Source: an uncultured Collinsella sp.
Lineage (GTDB): Bacteria > Actinomycetota > Coriobacteriia > Coriobacteriales > Coriobacteriaceae
Direction: 5' to 3'
DNA: 64,000 bases
Assembly: GCA_900758475.1 (NCBI GenBank)
Contig: CAAERQ010000011.1
Location: forward strand, 52,486 to 116,485
The position numbers and the translations under genes were made by a program. This document shows, piece after piece, positions 51,468 through 60,749 of the stretch; within the stretch, counting starts at the first letter, position 1; each line of letters starts with the position of its first letter. Under the pieces are notes generated by a model, which searched no databases, had not been told where the DNA came from, and saw only the letters and a list, made by a program, of their open reading frames with translations.

Positions 51468-53618
51468 ATGGCATCAAAATACTCCATGAACGACCGTCCC
51501 AGCTGGCCTCGCCGCGCCATCGTTACCGCCGGCGAGCCTTACGGCAACAAGGGCCTTCACTTTGGCCACGTCGGCGGCGTCTTTGTCCCGGCCGACTTCT
51601 TCGCCCGCTTCCTGCGCGACCGTCTGGGCCGCGAGAACGTCATCTTCACCTCGGGCACCGACTGCTACGGCTCGCCCATCATGGAGAGCTACCGCAAGCT
51701 CAAGGAGAACGAGGGCTACGACAAGTCCATTAACGAGTACGTCGAGTCCAATCACTCCCGCCAAGCAGCGACCCTCAACAACTACAACATCAGCTGCGAT
51801 ATCTACGGCGGCTCGGGCCTTGAGCCGGCTGCGCAGATTCACAACGAAGTGACCGCCGAGATTATCGAGCGCCTGCATGAGCAGGGCACCATCTCCAAGC
51901 GCTCCACGCTGCAGTTCTACGACGCCAAGGCCGGCACGTTCCTCAACGGCCGCCAGGTGATCGGCCGCTGCCCCATCCAGGGCTGCAAGTCCGAGAAGGC
52001 CTATGCCGACGAGTGCGACCTGGGCCACCAGTTTGAGCCCGAGGAGCTCATCGCGCCCAAGAGCCAGCTCACCGGCGAGGTGCCCGAGCTGCGCCCGGTC
52101 GACAACCTCTACTTCGACCTGCCGGCCTACCTCGACTTTATGAAGACCTATACCGCCAAGCTCGCCAAGAACCCGCAGGTTCGCTCCGTGGTCTCCAAGA
52201 CCATGGAGGAGTGGCTGCTGCCGGCGCAACTCTACATCCAGAACAAGTTCCGCGAGGCCTTCGACGCCGTCGAGGACCAGCTGCCCGAGCACACCGTGCT
52301 GGAGCCCGAAGGCAACAAGAGCAGCTTTACCGTCACCTTCCCCAGCTGGAAGGAGCGCGACGACGCCCACGCGGTGCTCGCCAACGGCGGCGTGCGCTTC
52401 CGCAGCGGCAAGGCGCTCGTGCCCTTCCGCATCACCGGCAACATCGACTGGGGCGTTCCGGTGCCCGAGGTCGACGGCGTGACCGACGTCACCTGCTGGT
52501 GCTGGCCCGAGAGCCTGTGGGCGCCCATCAGCTACACCCGCACCGTGCTCGCACGCGATGCCAAGGCCGCCGGCGTGACCGAGGGTGTCGCCGCCCAGGA
52601 CGCCGCCCTCATGGGCGAGCCCGCCGCCGATTCCACGCAGGTCCCCGCGCCCACCTACCAGCACAGCTCGCTCGACTGGCGCGACTGGTGGTGCTCTGAC
52701 GACGCTCAGATCTACCAGTTCATCGGTCAGGACAACATCTACTTCTACTGCATCGCGCAGACCGCCATGTGGGAGGCCCTGGGTTGGGACCTTACGCAGA
52801 GCACCGTCAGCGCCTGCTATCACCTGCTCTACATGGGCAAAAAGGCCAGCTCGTCCTCGCAGACGCCTCCCCCGCCGGCAGACGACCTGCTCAACCACTA
52901 CACCTGCGAGCAGATGCGCGCGCATTGGCTGTCGCTCGGCCTGTCCGAAAAGCCGGTGAGCTTTAGTCCCAAGGCATACGACACGCGCGTGACCGGCAAG
53001 GACAAGGACGGCAACGAGGTACGTGCCTGCGACGACAAGCGCGTCATCGATCCGGCCCTTAAGGAGAGCGCCCTTTTGACCGGCGTCTTCAACCGCCTGG
53101 CCCGCAGCTGCTTCTACGGCGTCGCCGTCAAGGAAGGCGACGAGAGCCCCTATCGCAACGGTTGCATCCCCGCCGGTGCCGCCTCCGCCACTGTGGTCGA
53201 AGCCGCCGAGCAGGCAGCTCTCACCTTTGAGCAGGCCATGTACAAGTTCGAGACGCACCGCGCGCTCGCCGTGTGCGACGACTACCTGCGTGCCGCCAAC
53301 AAGCGCTGGAGCGACGCCTCCAAGGCCGCCAACAAGCTCGAGGGCGAGCCGGCAAACGCCGCCATGACGCAGGCCCTGGTCGACGCCTTTACCGAGCTGC
53401 GCGTGGCGACCGTGCTCATGCACGGCATCGTCCCGGCCGGCTGCGAGCTCATCTGCGAGTACTTCGACGTCGACCCGGTCGCCTTCTTTAGCTGGGACAA
53501 CATCTTTGCCTCCACGGACGAGTTTGTGGAGAGCCTGGGCGAGAAGCCCGGCGAGCACCGCGTGAAGCCGCTGCCCCCGCGCTTCGACTTCTTTAGCAAG
53601 CACGAGAGTCAGTACTAA
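51468..53618 (+). CDS. metG: Methionyl-tRNA synthetase-like protein, divergent
   Basis: A 716-residue class I synthetase. The HIGH-like site is GLHFGHVGG near residue 28. The zinc knuckle region CPIQGCKSEKAYADECDLGH, and the following PVDNLYFDLPAYLDF, align with MetRS of the archaeal/double-knuckle type. DWGVPVPEVDGVTDVTCWCW and the WRDWWCSDDAQIYQFIGQDN segment match the catalytic domain. The KMSKS loop is degraded to GKKASSSSQTPPPP, and the anticodon domain is short. ATG 51468 has AAGGAG. It may be the organism's MetRS or a paralogue with altered function; the rest of the genome would decide. Confidence 0.82.
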   Translation: MASKYSMNDRPSWPRRAIVTAGEPYGNKGLHFGHVGGVFVPADFFARFLRDRLGRENVIFTSGTDCYGSPIMESYRKLKENEGYDKSINEYVESNHSRQAATLNNYNISCDIYGGSGLEPAAQIHNEVTAEIIERLHEQGTISKRSTLQFYDAKAGTFLNGRQVIGRCPIQGCKSEKAYADECDLGHQFEPEELIAPKSQLTGEVPELRPVDNLYFDLPAYLDFMKTYTAKLAKNPQVRSVVSKTMEEWLLPAQLYIQNKFREAFDAVEDQLPEHTVLEPEGNKSSFTVTFPSWKERDDAHAVLANGGVRFRSGKALVPFRITGNIDWGVPVPEVDGVTDVTCWCWPESLWAPISYTRTVLARDAKAAGVTEGVAAQDAALMGEPAADSTQVPAPTYQHSSLDWRDWWCSDDAQIYQFIGQDNIYFYCIAQTAMWEALGWDLTQSTVSACYHLLYMGKKASSSSQTPPPPADDLLNHYTCEQMRAHWLSLGLSEKPVSFSPKAYDTRVTGKDKDGNEVRACDDKRVIDPALKESALLTGVFNRLARSCFYGVAVKEGDESPYRNGCIPAGAASATVVEAAEQAALTFEQAMYKFETHRALAVCDDYLRAANKRWSDASKAANKLEGEPANAAMTQALVDAFTELRVATVLMHGIVPAGCELICEYFDVDPVAFFSWDNIFASTDEFVESLGEKPGEHRVKPLPPRFDFFSKHESQY

Positions 53619-53677
53619 AGCACGGCAGCAGCAGCGTGCCCGGAAAGTAACCAATTTGGGACGGGAAGGAAAGACGG

Positions 53678-54781
53678 ATGTCCAAGCCGCGTCGTCGTAA
53701 GCAGAAAAAGCAGGTTAAGCCCGAGCTCAGGCTCAGGCAATTTGCCGCTACCGAGCTTTCCGACCAGCTTGCCGCCCTTCCCTGCGCCGCCGACCTGCCG
53801 CGTTTTATGGTCGACACGGTCGCCGGCGCCTATGCCCCCACCGATGCCGAGCTCATGATCGAAGGCTTTGGCGCCGCGGCCACACGCCCAGTCACACTGC
53901 GCGCCAACACGCTCAAGGCGACCGCCGAGGGCATCGCCGCCGCACTCGACGAGGCCGGCATCGCGCACCGCCCCGTCGCATGGTATCCGGACGCCTTCAT
54001 CCTGCCCGAGGCCCAAGTTTCCGACCTATGGGACCTCGACATCTACCGTGACGGCAAGATCTACCTGCAGAGCCTGTCGTCGATGATGCCGCCGCTCGTG
54101 CTGGGCGCTCAGGCCGGCGAGGACATCCTGGACATGTGTGCGGCCCCCGGCGGAAAGACGACGCAAATCGCCGCCCTCACCCAGGGACAGGCGCACCTCA
54201 CTGCCTGCGAGATGAGCATTCCCCGTGCCGAAAAGCTCGAGGCCAACTTGGGCCGCCAGGGCGCCAAAAACGTGCCCGTCATGCGTATTGACGCACGCGA
54301 GCTTGACGAGTTCTTCCGCTTTGACCGCATCCTGCTCGACGCTCCCTGCACTGGCACGGGCACCGTCATCAGCGGCAACGAAAAGAGCTTGCGCGGTCTC
54401 ACCGAGCAGCTGCTCGTCAAGTGCGCCCGCTCGCAGCGCGCGCTTCTGGATCGCGCCATGGGGGCACTCAAACCGGGCGGCACGCTCGTCTATTCGACGT
54501 GTTCGATCTTGCCGCAGGAAAACGAGGATGCCCTGCAAGAGGCCCTCGACAAGCACATGGACTGCGAGCTCATCCCCCTCGACGGCACGCCGAGCGAAAG
54601 CGAAGCGCGTCGCGCCCGCGAAGCCGGTGAGGAACCGCGCATCGAGCGCAACGCCCTTACCGAGGCCATCGCCGCCGGCCACATCTCGGCCATTGCCAAC
54701 GGCATGCCCGGCACGCTGACCATTCCGCCCAGTCGCGACTTTGAGGGCTTCTATATCGCCCTGGTCCGAAAACGCAGCTAG
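53678..54781 (+). CDS. RsmB/NOP-family RNA m5C methyltransferase
   Basis: A 367-residue SAM-dependent methyltransferase that methylates cytosine in rRNA or tRNA. It has a basic N-terminus (KPRRRKQKKQVKP). The catalytic core shows motif I DMCAAPGGKTTQ, motif IV LLDAPCTGTGTV (nucleophile region Cys) and motif VI YSTCSILPQENE (second Cys). It resembles RsmF/NOL1-NOP2-Sun proteins. It follows metG by 59 bp in the same direction, so a translation-related operon is likely. Confidence 0.93.
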   Translation: MSKPRRRKQKKQVKPELRLRQFAATELSDQLAALPCAADLPRFMVDTVAGAYAPTDAELMIEGFGAAATRPVTLRANTLKATAEGIAAALDEAGIAHRPVAWYPDAFILPEAQVSDLWDLDIYRDGKIYLQSLSSMMPPLVLGAQAGEDILDMCAAPGGKTTQIAALTQGQAHLTACEMSIPRAEKLEANLGRQGAKNVPVMRIDARELDEFFRFDRILLDAPCTGTGTVISGNEKSLRGLTEQLLVKCARSQRALLDRAMGALKPGGTLVYSTCSILPQENEDALQEALDKHMDCELIPLDGTPSESEARRAREAGEEPRIERNALTEAIAAGHISAIANGMPGTLTIPPSRDFEGFYIALVRKRS

Positions 54782-54805
54782 CGCACGGATTCAAAACTCA
54801 ACAAG

Positions 54806-54976
54806 CTATCGCCGTGCGTGCCTGTCCTGCTGGTCACGGCACTGCTTAAGTGCCTCGCGCTCCTTGCGCTCGGCCTTTTTGCCCTTAATGGCCGTGACCG
54901 CAAAGTAGATGACCGCGGCGGCAACGATTGCGCCCACGCATAGGCCAATCGAGCCCAACATTGCCGAGAATTCCAT
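54806..54976 (-). CDS. Small membrane protein (56 aa)
   Basis: A short gene translating to MEFSAMLGSIGLCVGAIVAA followed by AVIYFAVTAIKG and a charged tail KKAERKEREALKQCRDQQD. It has one transmembrane helix with a basic cytoplasmic end, the usual layout of small regulatory or structural membrane proteins. AGAGGTGA lies about eight bases upstream of ATG 54976. Function is unknown. Confidence 0.7.
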   Translation of the reverse strand: MEFSAMLGSIGLCVGAIVAAAVIYFAVTAIKGKKAERKEREALKQCRDQQDRHARR

Positions 54977-55168
54977 ACCGCGTCACCTCTCTTTTGTATA
55001 CGGGACATTCAAGATAGCACCTCAATTCCCGCCACCACAGCTCCTTCACGTTCGCCGGCCCTTCAGTCTAACGGATGGCGCAGCGGGGAAAAATCAACTC
55101 GTCAAACGATTTAGCACTCGCAACGCCGGTCGTACACTGCCGACCGCACAACATAGAAACGGACCGCC

Positions 55169-56260
55169 ATGGATTCTCTCAACGATTTGAACGAGCGCGT
55201 CGACGCCTTTGTCGGCACCAGCTCCTTCGAGACGCCTGCCGCAACTAACGACCAAGCCCCCATCGATGTTCCCGCCGAGGTTCACGAGGACATCGTCGCC
55301 TCGGTCGACTTCTCCGAGGTAGAGCTTGCAGACGAATTTACCGAGCCCCAGGTGGCCGTAACCCCCAACGGCCTTTTGCCCATGGAGCCGCTGCCCATCG
55401 ACGGGCGCCTGCGCAAGGCGGCCCTCCGTATGCCAGATGAGATCGAGGAGGCCAGCGGTTTTACGCTCTTTGGCCGCCGCATCAAATCGCTCATCTACAC
55501 CACCGACGTGGCGGTCATCCGCAACTCCAATGCCGATGCCGTGTTTGCCGTCTACCCCTTCACGCCGCAGCCCGCCATTACGCAGGCGCTGCTGACCGTT
55601 GCCGAGTGCCCGGTCTTTGTGGGCGTTGGCGGCGGCACCACCACCGGTAAGCGCTCCGTTCAGATGGCGGCCGTCTCCGAGATGCAGGGCGCGGCGGGCT
55701 GCGTGGTCAACTCCCCCGCTACTGCCGAGATGGTCGAGCACATTACCAACATCGCCGACATCCCCGTCATCGCCACGGTCGTTCGCTGCGACGACGATGC
55801 TCACGCCAAAGTGCGTGCCGGAGCCAAGATCCTCAACATCGCCGCCGGCAAAAACACGCCCCAGGTCCTGCGTGAGCTGCGCGAGCACTATCCCAACCTG
55901 CCGCTCATCGCACCGGGCGGCAAGACGCCCGAGAGCATCCGTGAGACCATCGCCGCCGGCGCCAACGCCATCATCTGGACACCGCCTTCGGCCCAGCAGC
56001 TGCAGACCGACATGATGCAGCGCTACCGCAAGATGAAAGAAGACGCCACGCCCGTCATCTCGCGCGACGATGTGCCCATTATCGACCAGGTCGCCGCCGC
56101 CGAGGTCAGCCAGGTCGAGAACATGAATCCCGACGTGCCGATTCCCGACGAGGTTATCGAGCGCGTCGCTTCGATCCACGATCATATCGAGGAGCGTCGC
56201 GCCAACCGCGGACTCAAGCCCTCGCTGCACGGTTTCTTCTTCCGCGGAAAGAAACGCTAG
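55169..56260 (+). CDS. TIM-barrel-like hypothetical protein (aldolase/nitronate-monooxygenase-like fold)
   Basis: A 363-residue protein. After an acidic lead of about 80 residues comes a probable (beta/alpha)8 barrel: DVAVIRNSNADAVFAVYPFT, VFVGVGGGTTTGKRS, GAAGCVVNSPATAEMVEHI, ADIPVIATVVRCDDD, GAKILNIAAGKNTPQVLREL, LPLIAPGGKTPESIRETIAA and GANAIIWTPP. The last strands with APGGKTPESI resemble phosphate-binding ends of KDPG-aldolase and related barrels. No catalytic lysine can be assigned with confidence. It stands alone between promoters and ends with a clear terminator. Confidence 0.75.
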   Translation: MDSLNDLNERVDAFVGTSSFETPAATNDQAPIDVPAEVHEDIVASVDFSEVELADEFTEPQVAVTPNGLLPMEPLPIDGRLRKAALRMPDEIEEASGFTLFGRRIKSLIYTTDVAVIRNSNADAVFAVYPFTPQPAITQALLTVAECPVFVGVGGGTTTGKRSVQMAAVSEMQGAAGCVVNSPATAEMVEHITNIADIPVIATVVRCDDDAHAKVRAGAKILNIAAGKNTPQVLRELREHYPNLPLIAPGGKTPESIRETIAAGANAIIWTPPSAQQLQTDMMQRYRKMKEDATPVISRDDVPIIDQVAAAEVSQVENMNPDVPIPDEVIERVASIHDHIEERRANRGLKPSLHGFFFRGKKR

Positions 56261-56272
56261 CTGCAACAGCAA

Positions 56273-56305
56273 GGCCCGCCCCGCAACGGGACGGGCCTTT
56301 TTCTG
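56273..56305 (+). terminator. Intrinsic terminator
   Basis: AAGGCCCGCCCC pairs with GGGACGGGCCTT around GCAAC, followed by TTTTCT. Confidence 0.9.
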
Positions 56306-56363
56306 TTATCAAATGTCGGGAGGACAGGCGTAGCCGTTAAAACCGTCAGCCAGCACACGGACG

Positions 56364-57254
56364 TTAGTCCACGCGCTTGTCGCCCATAAAGTAGACGGCC
56401 ACCGTGCCAGGGCCGGTGTGCGAACCGATCAGAGCACCGATATTGTTGATCTCGATCTTGCCTTTGAGCTGCGGAACCTGTTCCTCGATCAGTGCCGCAA
56501 CGGCCTCGGCGTCCTCGCGGCACGCCGATTGCGACATGATGCACTTGCCCGAATAGTTCGCGCCGTCCTGCACATGTGCCATCACGGTCTTGGCCATCTC
56601 GGAGATCGCGCGCTTCTTGGTGCGGATCTTCTCACGTGGCGACAGCCTGCCTTCGCAATCGACGGTCATAAGCGGGCAAATCTTGAGCGCCGTGCCGATG
56701 ATCGCGCTCGCGGCCGAAATGCGACCGCCGCGCAGGTAGCTCGACAGATCGGTCGAGAAGAACCAGTGGTGCAGGTTGAGTTTATGCCCCTCAATCCAAG
56801 CGGCCGTCTCGTCGAGCGAAGCGCCGCTATCGCGCACGTCGGCGGCATATTCCAGCAATAGGCCAAAGCCCGAAGACGCCCCCAGCGAATCGATGACGCG
56901 CACCTTGCCGCCCTGGGGATAGCGATCCGCGAGCATCTGCGCCGCAACGCAAGCCGAACCATACGTACCCGAAATACCCGACGACAACGTCAGGTGCAGC
57001 ACGTCTTTACCCTCGGCAACAAACGGCTCCCAAAACTCCTCGTACTCACCCACGCTCACCTGAGACGTCTTGGGCATGGCGCCCGCGGCAATCTGGGCAA
57101 AAAACTCGTCCGGTGAAATCGACTGGTACAGATCGTCCGTATGGACAACATCATCAATCTCGTAATGAAAACACACGACAGGGATATTGCGCGACGCAAA
57201 GAACTCACGGGTTCGATCGGCGGCGGATTCACAGGTCAGGACAAAATCACTCAT
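56364..57254 (-). CDS. DegV family fatty-acid-binding protein
   Basis: A 296-residue DegV/FakB-type protein. It has the opening DFVLTCESAADRTREFF, PKTSQVSVGEYEEFWEP, LTLSSGISGTYGSACVAA, DSLGASSGFGLLLEYA, and the C-terminal GSHTGPGTVAVYFMGDKRVD that contacts the acyl head group. It is the second DegV protein of the window and is not a close copy of the first. AAGGAG precedes ATG 57254. Confidence 0.93.
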   Translation of the reverse strand: MSDFVLTCESAADRTREFFASRNIPVVCFHYEIDDVVHTDDLYQSISPDEFFAQIAAGAMPKTSQVSVGEYEEFWEPFVAEGKDVLHLTLSSGISGTYGSACVAAQMLADRYPQGGKVRVIDSLGASSGFGLLLEYAADVRDSGASLDETAAWIEGHKLNLHHWFFSTDLSSYLRGGRISAASAIIGTALKICPLMTVDCEGRLSPREKIRTKKRAISEMAKTVMAHVQDGANYSGKCIMSQSACREDAEAVAALIEEQVPQLKGKIEINNIGALIGSHTGPGTVAVYFMGDKRVD

Positions 57255-57516
57255 ATGAGGCTCCTTAAGTATTGCTACGCAAATTATCGCACAGCAAGCC
57301 TAAATACGATACAAATGTCCACTATTTACCAATTCGAACCATTGGCATTGAATATCTTTATCATCAACATCCCCATCCCCGCTATGGGCCAACATGGGCA
57401 AAATCATCCCCTTCGTCTCCACTTAACCGACACATCAACCTCAACTAAATCGATTTAGCAAACCGTTCAGCCGACAATTCAGCCACCGGCGCTAAATCGA
57501 AACAAAGCCGGCGCAT
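57255..57516. other. Divergent intergenic region (DegV / fbp)
   Basis: It is AT-rich, with no gene or RNA recognised. It must contain the DegV promoter (minus strand, possible GATAAT near 57286) and the upstream part of the fbp promoter. Confidence 0.35.
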
Positions 57517-57546
57517 ACTGATAAACGTTTGACGATGTTTATCAGT
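57517..57546. promoter_or_regulatory. Perfect 10-bp inverted repeat in the fbp leader
   Basis: ACTGATAAAC and GTTTATCAGT are separated by 10 bases. The second arm ends 27 bases before the fbp ATG, a position suited to a repressor or activator operator. No regulator is assigned. Confidence 0.6.
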
Positions 57547-57573
57547 TTTACCAACCATATTGGAAGGTGTTTC

Positions 57574-59490
57574 ATGGTCGCATTCGATCGCAATCCGCAA
57601 GACTTTAAGTATCTGCGTCTGCTGTCGAGACAATTTCCCACCGAGCAATCCGCGTTTACCGAGATCATCAATCTCTCGGCCATTCTCAACCTGCCCAAAG
57701 GCACCGAGCATTTTATGAGCGACGTGCACGGCGAGTACGAAGCCTTTATGCACATCCTCAACAACTGCTCGGGTGTCGTGCGCGAACATGTCGACGAGAT
57801 CTTTGGCGACACGCTCTCCTTTGACGAAAAGGGCGAGCTGTGCACGCTCATCTACTACCCGCGCGAGAAGATCGAGCTGGTCCGCAGCCGGCGCGAGGAC
57901 TCCCCCACCTGGTACAAGACAATGCTCGACCAGCTCATCATGGTTGCCCGCTCGCTTTCGAGCCGCTATACGCGCTCCAAAGTGCGTAAGGCCATCCCGC
58001 GCGATTACGCCTACATCATCGACGAGCTGCTGCACACGCATCCGGACGAGAACAACTATCGTGTGCGTTATCACGAGCGCATCGTTGAGTCCATCCTAGA
58101 GACCGCAAGCGCCGACGACTTTATCGAGTCGCTCGCTTCGCTCATCAAGCGCCTGGCCGTCGACCACCTGCACCTGGTGGGCGATATCTTCGACCGTGGC
58201 GGCGGCGCTGCCAAGATTATGGACCGCTTGCTCACCTATCATTCGCTCGACATCCAGTGGGGCAACCACGATCTGCTGTGGATGGGCGCTGCGGCCGGTG
58301 AGCCCGCCTGCATCGCCACGGTATTGCGCAACAACTTACGCTACGACAACTACGAGATCCTCGAGAACGACTACGGCATCTCGCTGCGTGAGCTTGTTGC
58401 CTTTGCCGATGCCACCTACACCGCCGGTGAGTCCATCACCCCGCTGATCAAGGCCATCAACGTGCTGCTCTTTAAGCTCGAGGGCCAGATTATCCAGCGC
58501 CACCCCGAGTTCGACATGACCGACCGCCTGTTACTCGACAAGATCGAACACGACACCGGCACGGTCACGCTCGCCGACGGCAGCGTGTGGCCGCTCACGA
58601 CCAACGACTTCCCCACCGTCGATCCGGCGGACCCCTATACGCTCACGCCCCAGGAGCAGCACATCATCGACAAGCTCGTGTCCGAGTTTGTCACCGCCGA
58701 TCACCTGCATCGCCATATCGATTTCCTCTATTCCCACGGCTCGATGTACAAGGTCGCCAACGGCAACCTGCTCTTCCACGGCTGCGTTCCGCTCAACGAA
58801 GACGGCACCTTTAGCAGCATGAACTGCCTGGGCACCTGGCACGCCGGGCGCGATTATCTTGATTTTTGCGACCACATCGCCCGCCGCGCCTGGCGCGTGG
58901 GCGACCGCGACGCCCTCGACTGGATGTGGTACCTGTGGATTGGCTTTAACTCGCCCGCCAGCGGACGCCTGGTGCGTACCTTTGAGCGCGCCTATATCGC
59001 CGATAAGAGCACCTGGGTCGAGCCGATGGACCCGTACTTTACGCTTACCAAGTCGCCCTCGGTCTGCGATGACATCATGCGCGAGTTTGGCGTCGCGCCC
59101 ATGGCATGCTCGCCGACCGGCCACATCATCAACGGCCACACGCCCGTTAAAACCACCAAGGGCGAACAGCCCATCCGCGCCGAGGGCAAGCTGCTGGTCA
59201 TCGATGGCGGCTTCTGCCGCGCTTACCATCCCAAGACGGGTATCGCCGGCTATACGCTCATCTCGAGCTCGCGCGGCTGCCGCCTCAAGTCGCACCGGGC
59301 CTTTACGACGGTTGCCGAGGCACTCACGCGCAACGTGGACATCGAAAGCGAGACCAACCGTTTTGACCAAGCAGACCGTCGCCGCATGGTGAGCGACACC
59401 GATACGGGTGCCAAAATCCGCAGCCAAATCCAGGACCTGCGCCAGCTGCTCGATGCATATAGAAACGGTGCTATCGAGGAGCGCGCCTAG
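57574..59490 (+). CDS. fbp: Fructose-1,6-bisphosphatase, class III
   Basis: A 638-residue gluconeogenic phosphatase of the Firmicutes-type class III. Metallophosphatase motifs are FMSDVHGEYEAF near residue 48, HLVGDIFDRGG near 202, and IQWGNHDLLW near 228. The later family segments PTGHIINGHTPVKTTKGEQP and LLVIDGGFCRAYHPKTGIAG are also present. ATG 57574 with GGAAGG is chosen over 57529. It converts fructose-1,6-bisphosphate to fructose-6-phosphate. Confidence 0.96.
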   Translation: MVAFDRNPQDFKYLRLLSRQFPTEQSAFTEIINLSAILNLPKGTEHFMSDVHGEYEAFMHILNNCSGVVREHVDEIFGDTLSFDEKGELCTLIYYPREKIELVRSRREDSPTWYKTMLDQLIMVARSLSSRYTRSKVRKAIPRDYAYIIDELLHTHPDENNYRVRYHERIVESILETASADDFIESLASLIKRLAVDHLHLVGDIFDRGGGAAKIMDRLLTYHSLDIQWGNHDLLWMGAAAGEPACIATVLRNNLRYDNYEILENDYGISLRELVAFADATYTAGESITPLIKAINVLLFKLEGQIIQRHPEFDMTDRLLLDKIEHDTGTVTLADGSVWPLTTNDFPTVDPADPYTLTPQEQHIIDKLVSEFVTADHLHRHIDFLYSHGSMYKVANGNLLFHGCVPLNEDGTFSSMNCLGTWHAGRDYLDFCDHIARRAWRVGDRDALDWMWYLWIGFNSPASGRLVRTFERAYIADKSTWVEPMDPYFTLTKSPSVCDDIMREFGVAPMACSPTGHIINGHTPVKTTKGEQPIRAEGKLLVIDGGFCRAYHPKTGIAGYTLISSSRGCRLKSHRAFTTVAEALTRNVDIESETNRFDQADRRRMVSDTDTGAKIRSQIQDLRQLLDAYRNGAIEERA

Positions 59491-59568
59491 CCCCGCCTGC
59501 GGGGATTGGCTAAACTTGCTGAGTTCGTCATCCCCGCGGCGCTCCGGCGCCACCCTAAGGCAGGTACC

Positions 59569-59964
59569 ATGCAAAAGCTCCTTGCGCAGATCATGAAGTT
59601 TGGCGTCGTCGGCGTCATTGCCACCGTCATCGACTTTGGCATCATGAATCTGCTCCATTACGGCCTGGGCCTTAACATCCTGATCGCCAACACCAGCGGC
59701 TTTATCGTCTCGTTCATCTTTAACTACGTCGCGAGCATGAAGTACGTGTTTGCGCACAAGGAGGGCATGAGCCGCCGCCGCGAGTTCATCATCTTTGTCG
59801 TGCTGTCTGTGATCGGCCTGGCTCTCAACGACGGTATCGTGCTGACGCTCAACGCCGGCCTGGGGCTCGAGGCCAATATCGCCAAGATTTGCGCCACCGC
59901 ACTGGTCATGGTCTACAACTTTGTGACCCGAAAGATCTTCCTGGAGGGCGAGGAGACCAAGTAG
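59569..59964 (+). CDS. GtrA family membrane protein
   Basis: A 131-residue protein with four membrane helices. QIMKFGVVGVIATVIDFGIM is the GtrA opening, then FIFNYVASMKYVFAHKEGMS, and a final helix to YNFVTRKIFLEGEE. GtrA proteins are thought to flip or hand on polyprenyl-linked sugars for cell-surface glycans. ATG 59569 is chosen for its AAGGCAGG site. The next gene is a paralogue sharing most conserved positions. Confidence 0.9.
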   Translation: MQKLLAQIMKFGVVGVIATVIDFGIMNLLHYGLGLNILIANTSGFIVSFIFNYVASMKYVFAHKEGMSRRREFIIFVVLSVIGLALNDGIVLTLNAGLGLEANIAKICATALVMVYNFVTRKIFLEGEETK

Positions 59965-60183
59965 CTCGGCCTCCTCGTTGCACTACGGGACCCACGGATG
60001 ACGCGCGTCGAGCACCGTGTTGTTCGTGGGCCTCGCTCGTTTACGGTAAGATTTGCAACGTTTGCGGATTACCTCTTGAATATTTGGCGAGTTCGTATAG
60101 TTCTTGGCAAAGCCCTTACGTTTCCCCTGCAAAAGCTCTAAAGTATCCTCTGCTCGATTCGTCAACGCATTGGATGTGATTAC

Positions 60184-60591
60184 GTGCGCAAGGCACTGGC
60201 ACAACCTCATACTAAGCAATTCCTCAAGTTCGCTGTCGTGGGTCTTATCTCCTTTGGCATCGACTGGGGCATGCTCATTGCACTCGTCGAGCTGTTCCAC
60301 CTCGACTTTTTGATGAGCACCACGATCTCGTTTATCACGTCCGTCGTGGTTAACTACTGGCTCAGCATGAAGTACGTGTTCGACCACCGCGAAGGCATGA
60401 GCCGCAAGCGCGAGTTCACGATCTTCACCATCCTGTCGGTGATTGGTTTGGGCCTCAACGACCTGTACATGTTTGTGGGCGTCACGTTTTTGAGCATCGG
60501 CTACCAGGCCATGAAGGCCATCGCCACATTCCTGGTCACCTGGTACAACTACTTTAGCCGCCGCTTCTTCCTCGAGGGCGCGCAGTCGTAG
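60184..60591 (+). CDS. GtrA family membrane protein (tandem paralogue)
   Basis: A 135-residue product with the same four-helix plan: QFLKFAVVGLISFGIDWGML, VVVNYWLSMKYVFDHREGMS, then a C-terminal WYNYFSRRFFLEGAQS. It shares SMKYVF-x-H-x-EGMSR and IGL-x-LND with the upstream gene, consistent with duplication. The start is GTG 60184 with only a weak GGATG site. The 219-bp gap between the two is non-coding. Confidence 0.88.
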   Translation: MRKALAQPHTKQFLKFAVVGLISFGIDWGMLIALVELFHLDFLMSTTISFITSVVVNYWLSMKYVFDHREGMSRKREFTIFTILSVIGLGLNDLYMFVGVTFLSIGYQAMKAIATFLVTWYNYFSRRFFLEGAQS

Positions 60592-60618
60592 ACGGCCCAA
60601 CATAATCTCGCTTCGCAG

Positions 60619-60650
60619 CCGGTTGGAATTCCCATTCCAACCGGTTTTTT
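60619..60650 (+). terminator. Intrinsic terminator
   Basis: CCGGTTGGAAT pairs with ATTCCAACCGG, followed by TTTTTTG. It lies after the second GtrA gene. Confidence 0.92.
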
Positions 60651-60690
60651 GTTTGCCGAGAGACCCGGCGACCCAGTCCCATTCGCATGA

Positions 60691-60730
60691 AAAACGGGCG
60701 GCTCGGATGTTGGTCCGAACCGCCCGTTTG
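60691..60730 (-). terminator. Intrinsic terminator of the DUF4430 gene cluster
   Basis: On the minus strand AAACGGGCGGTTCGGA pairs with TCCGAGCCGCCCGTTT, continuing into TTTC. Confidence 0.88.
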
Positions 60731-60749
60731 GCGTGTTATGTCGAGGCTC

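Noticed and set aside
51474..53654. 726-codon minus-strand open frame
   Set aside because: It is the antisense shadow of the MetRS-like gene; the plus-strand protein has clear family motifs and the antisense product is low-complexity Val/Ala/Gly/Leu.
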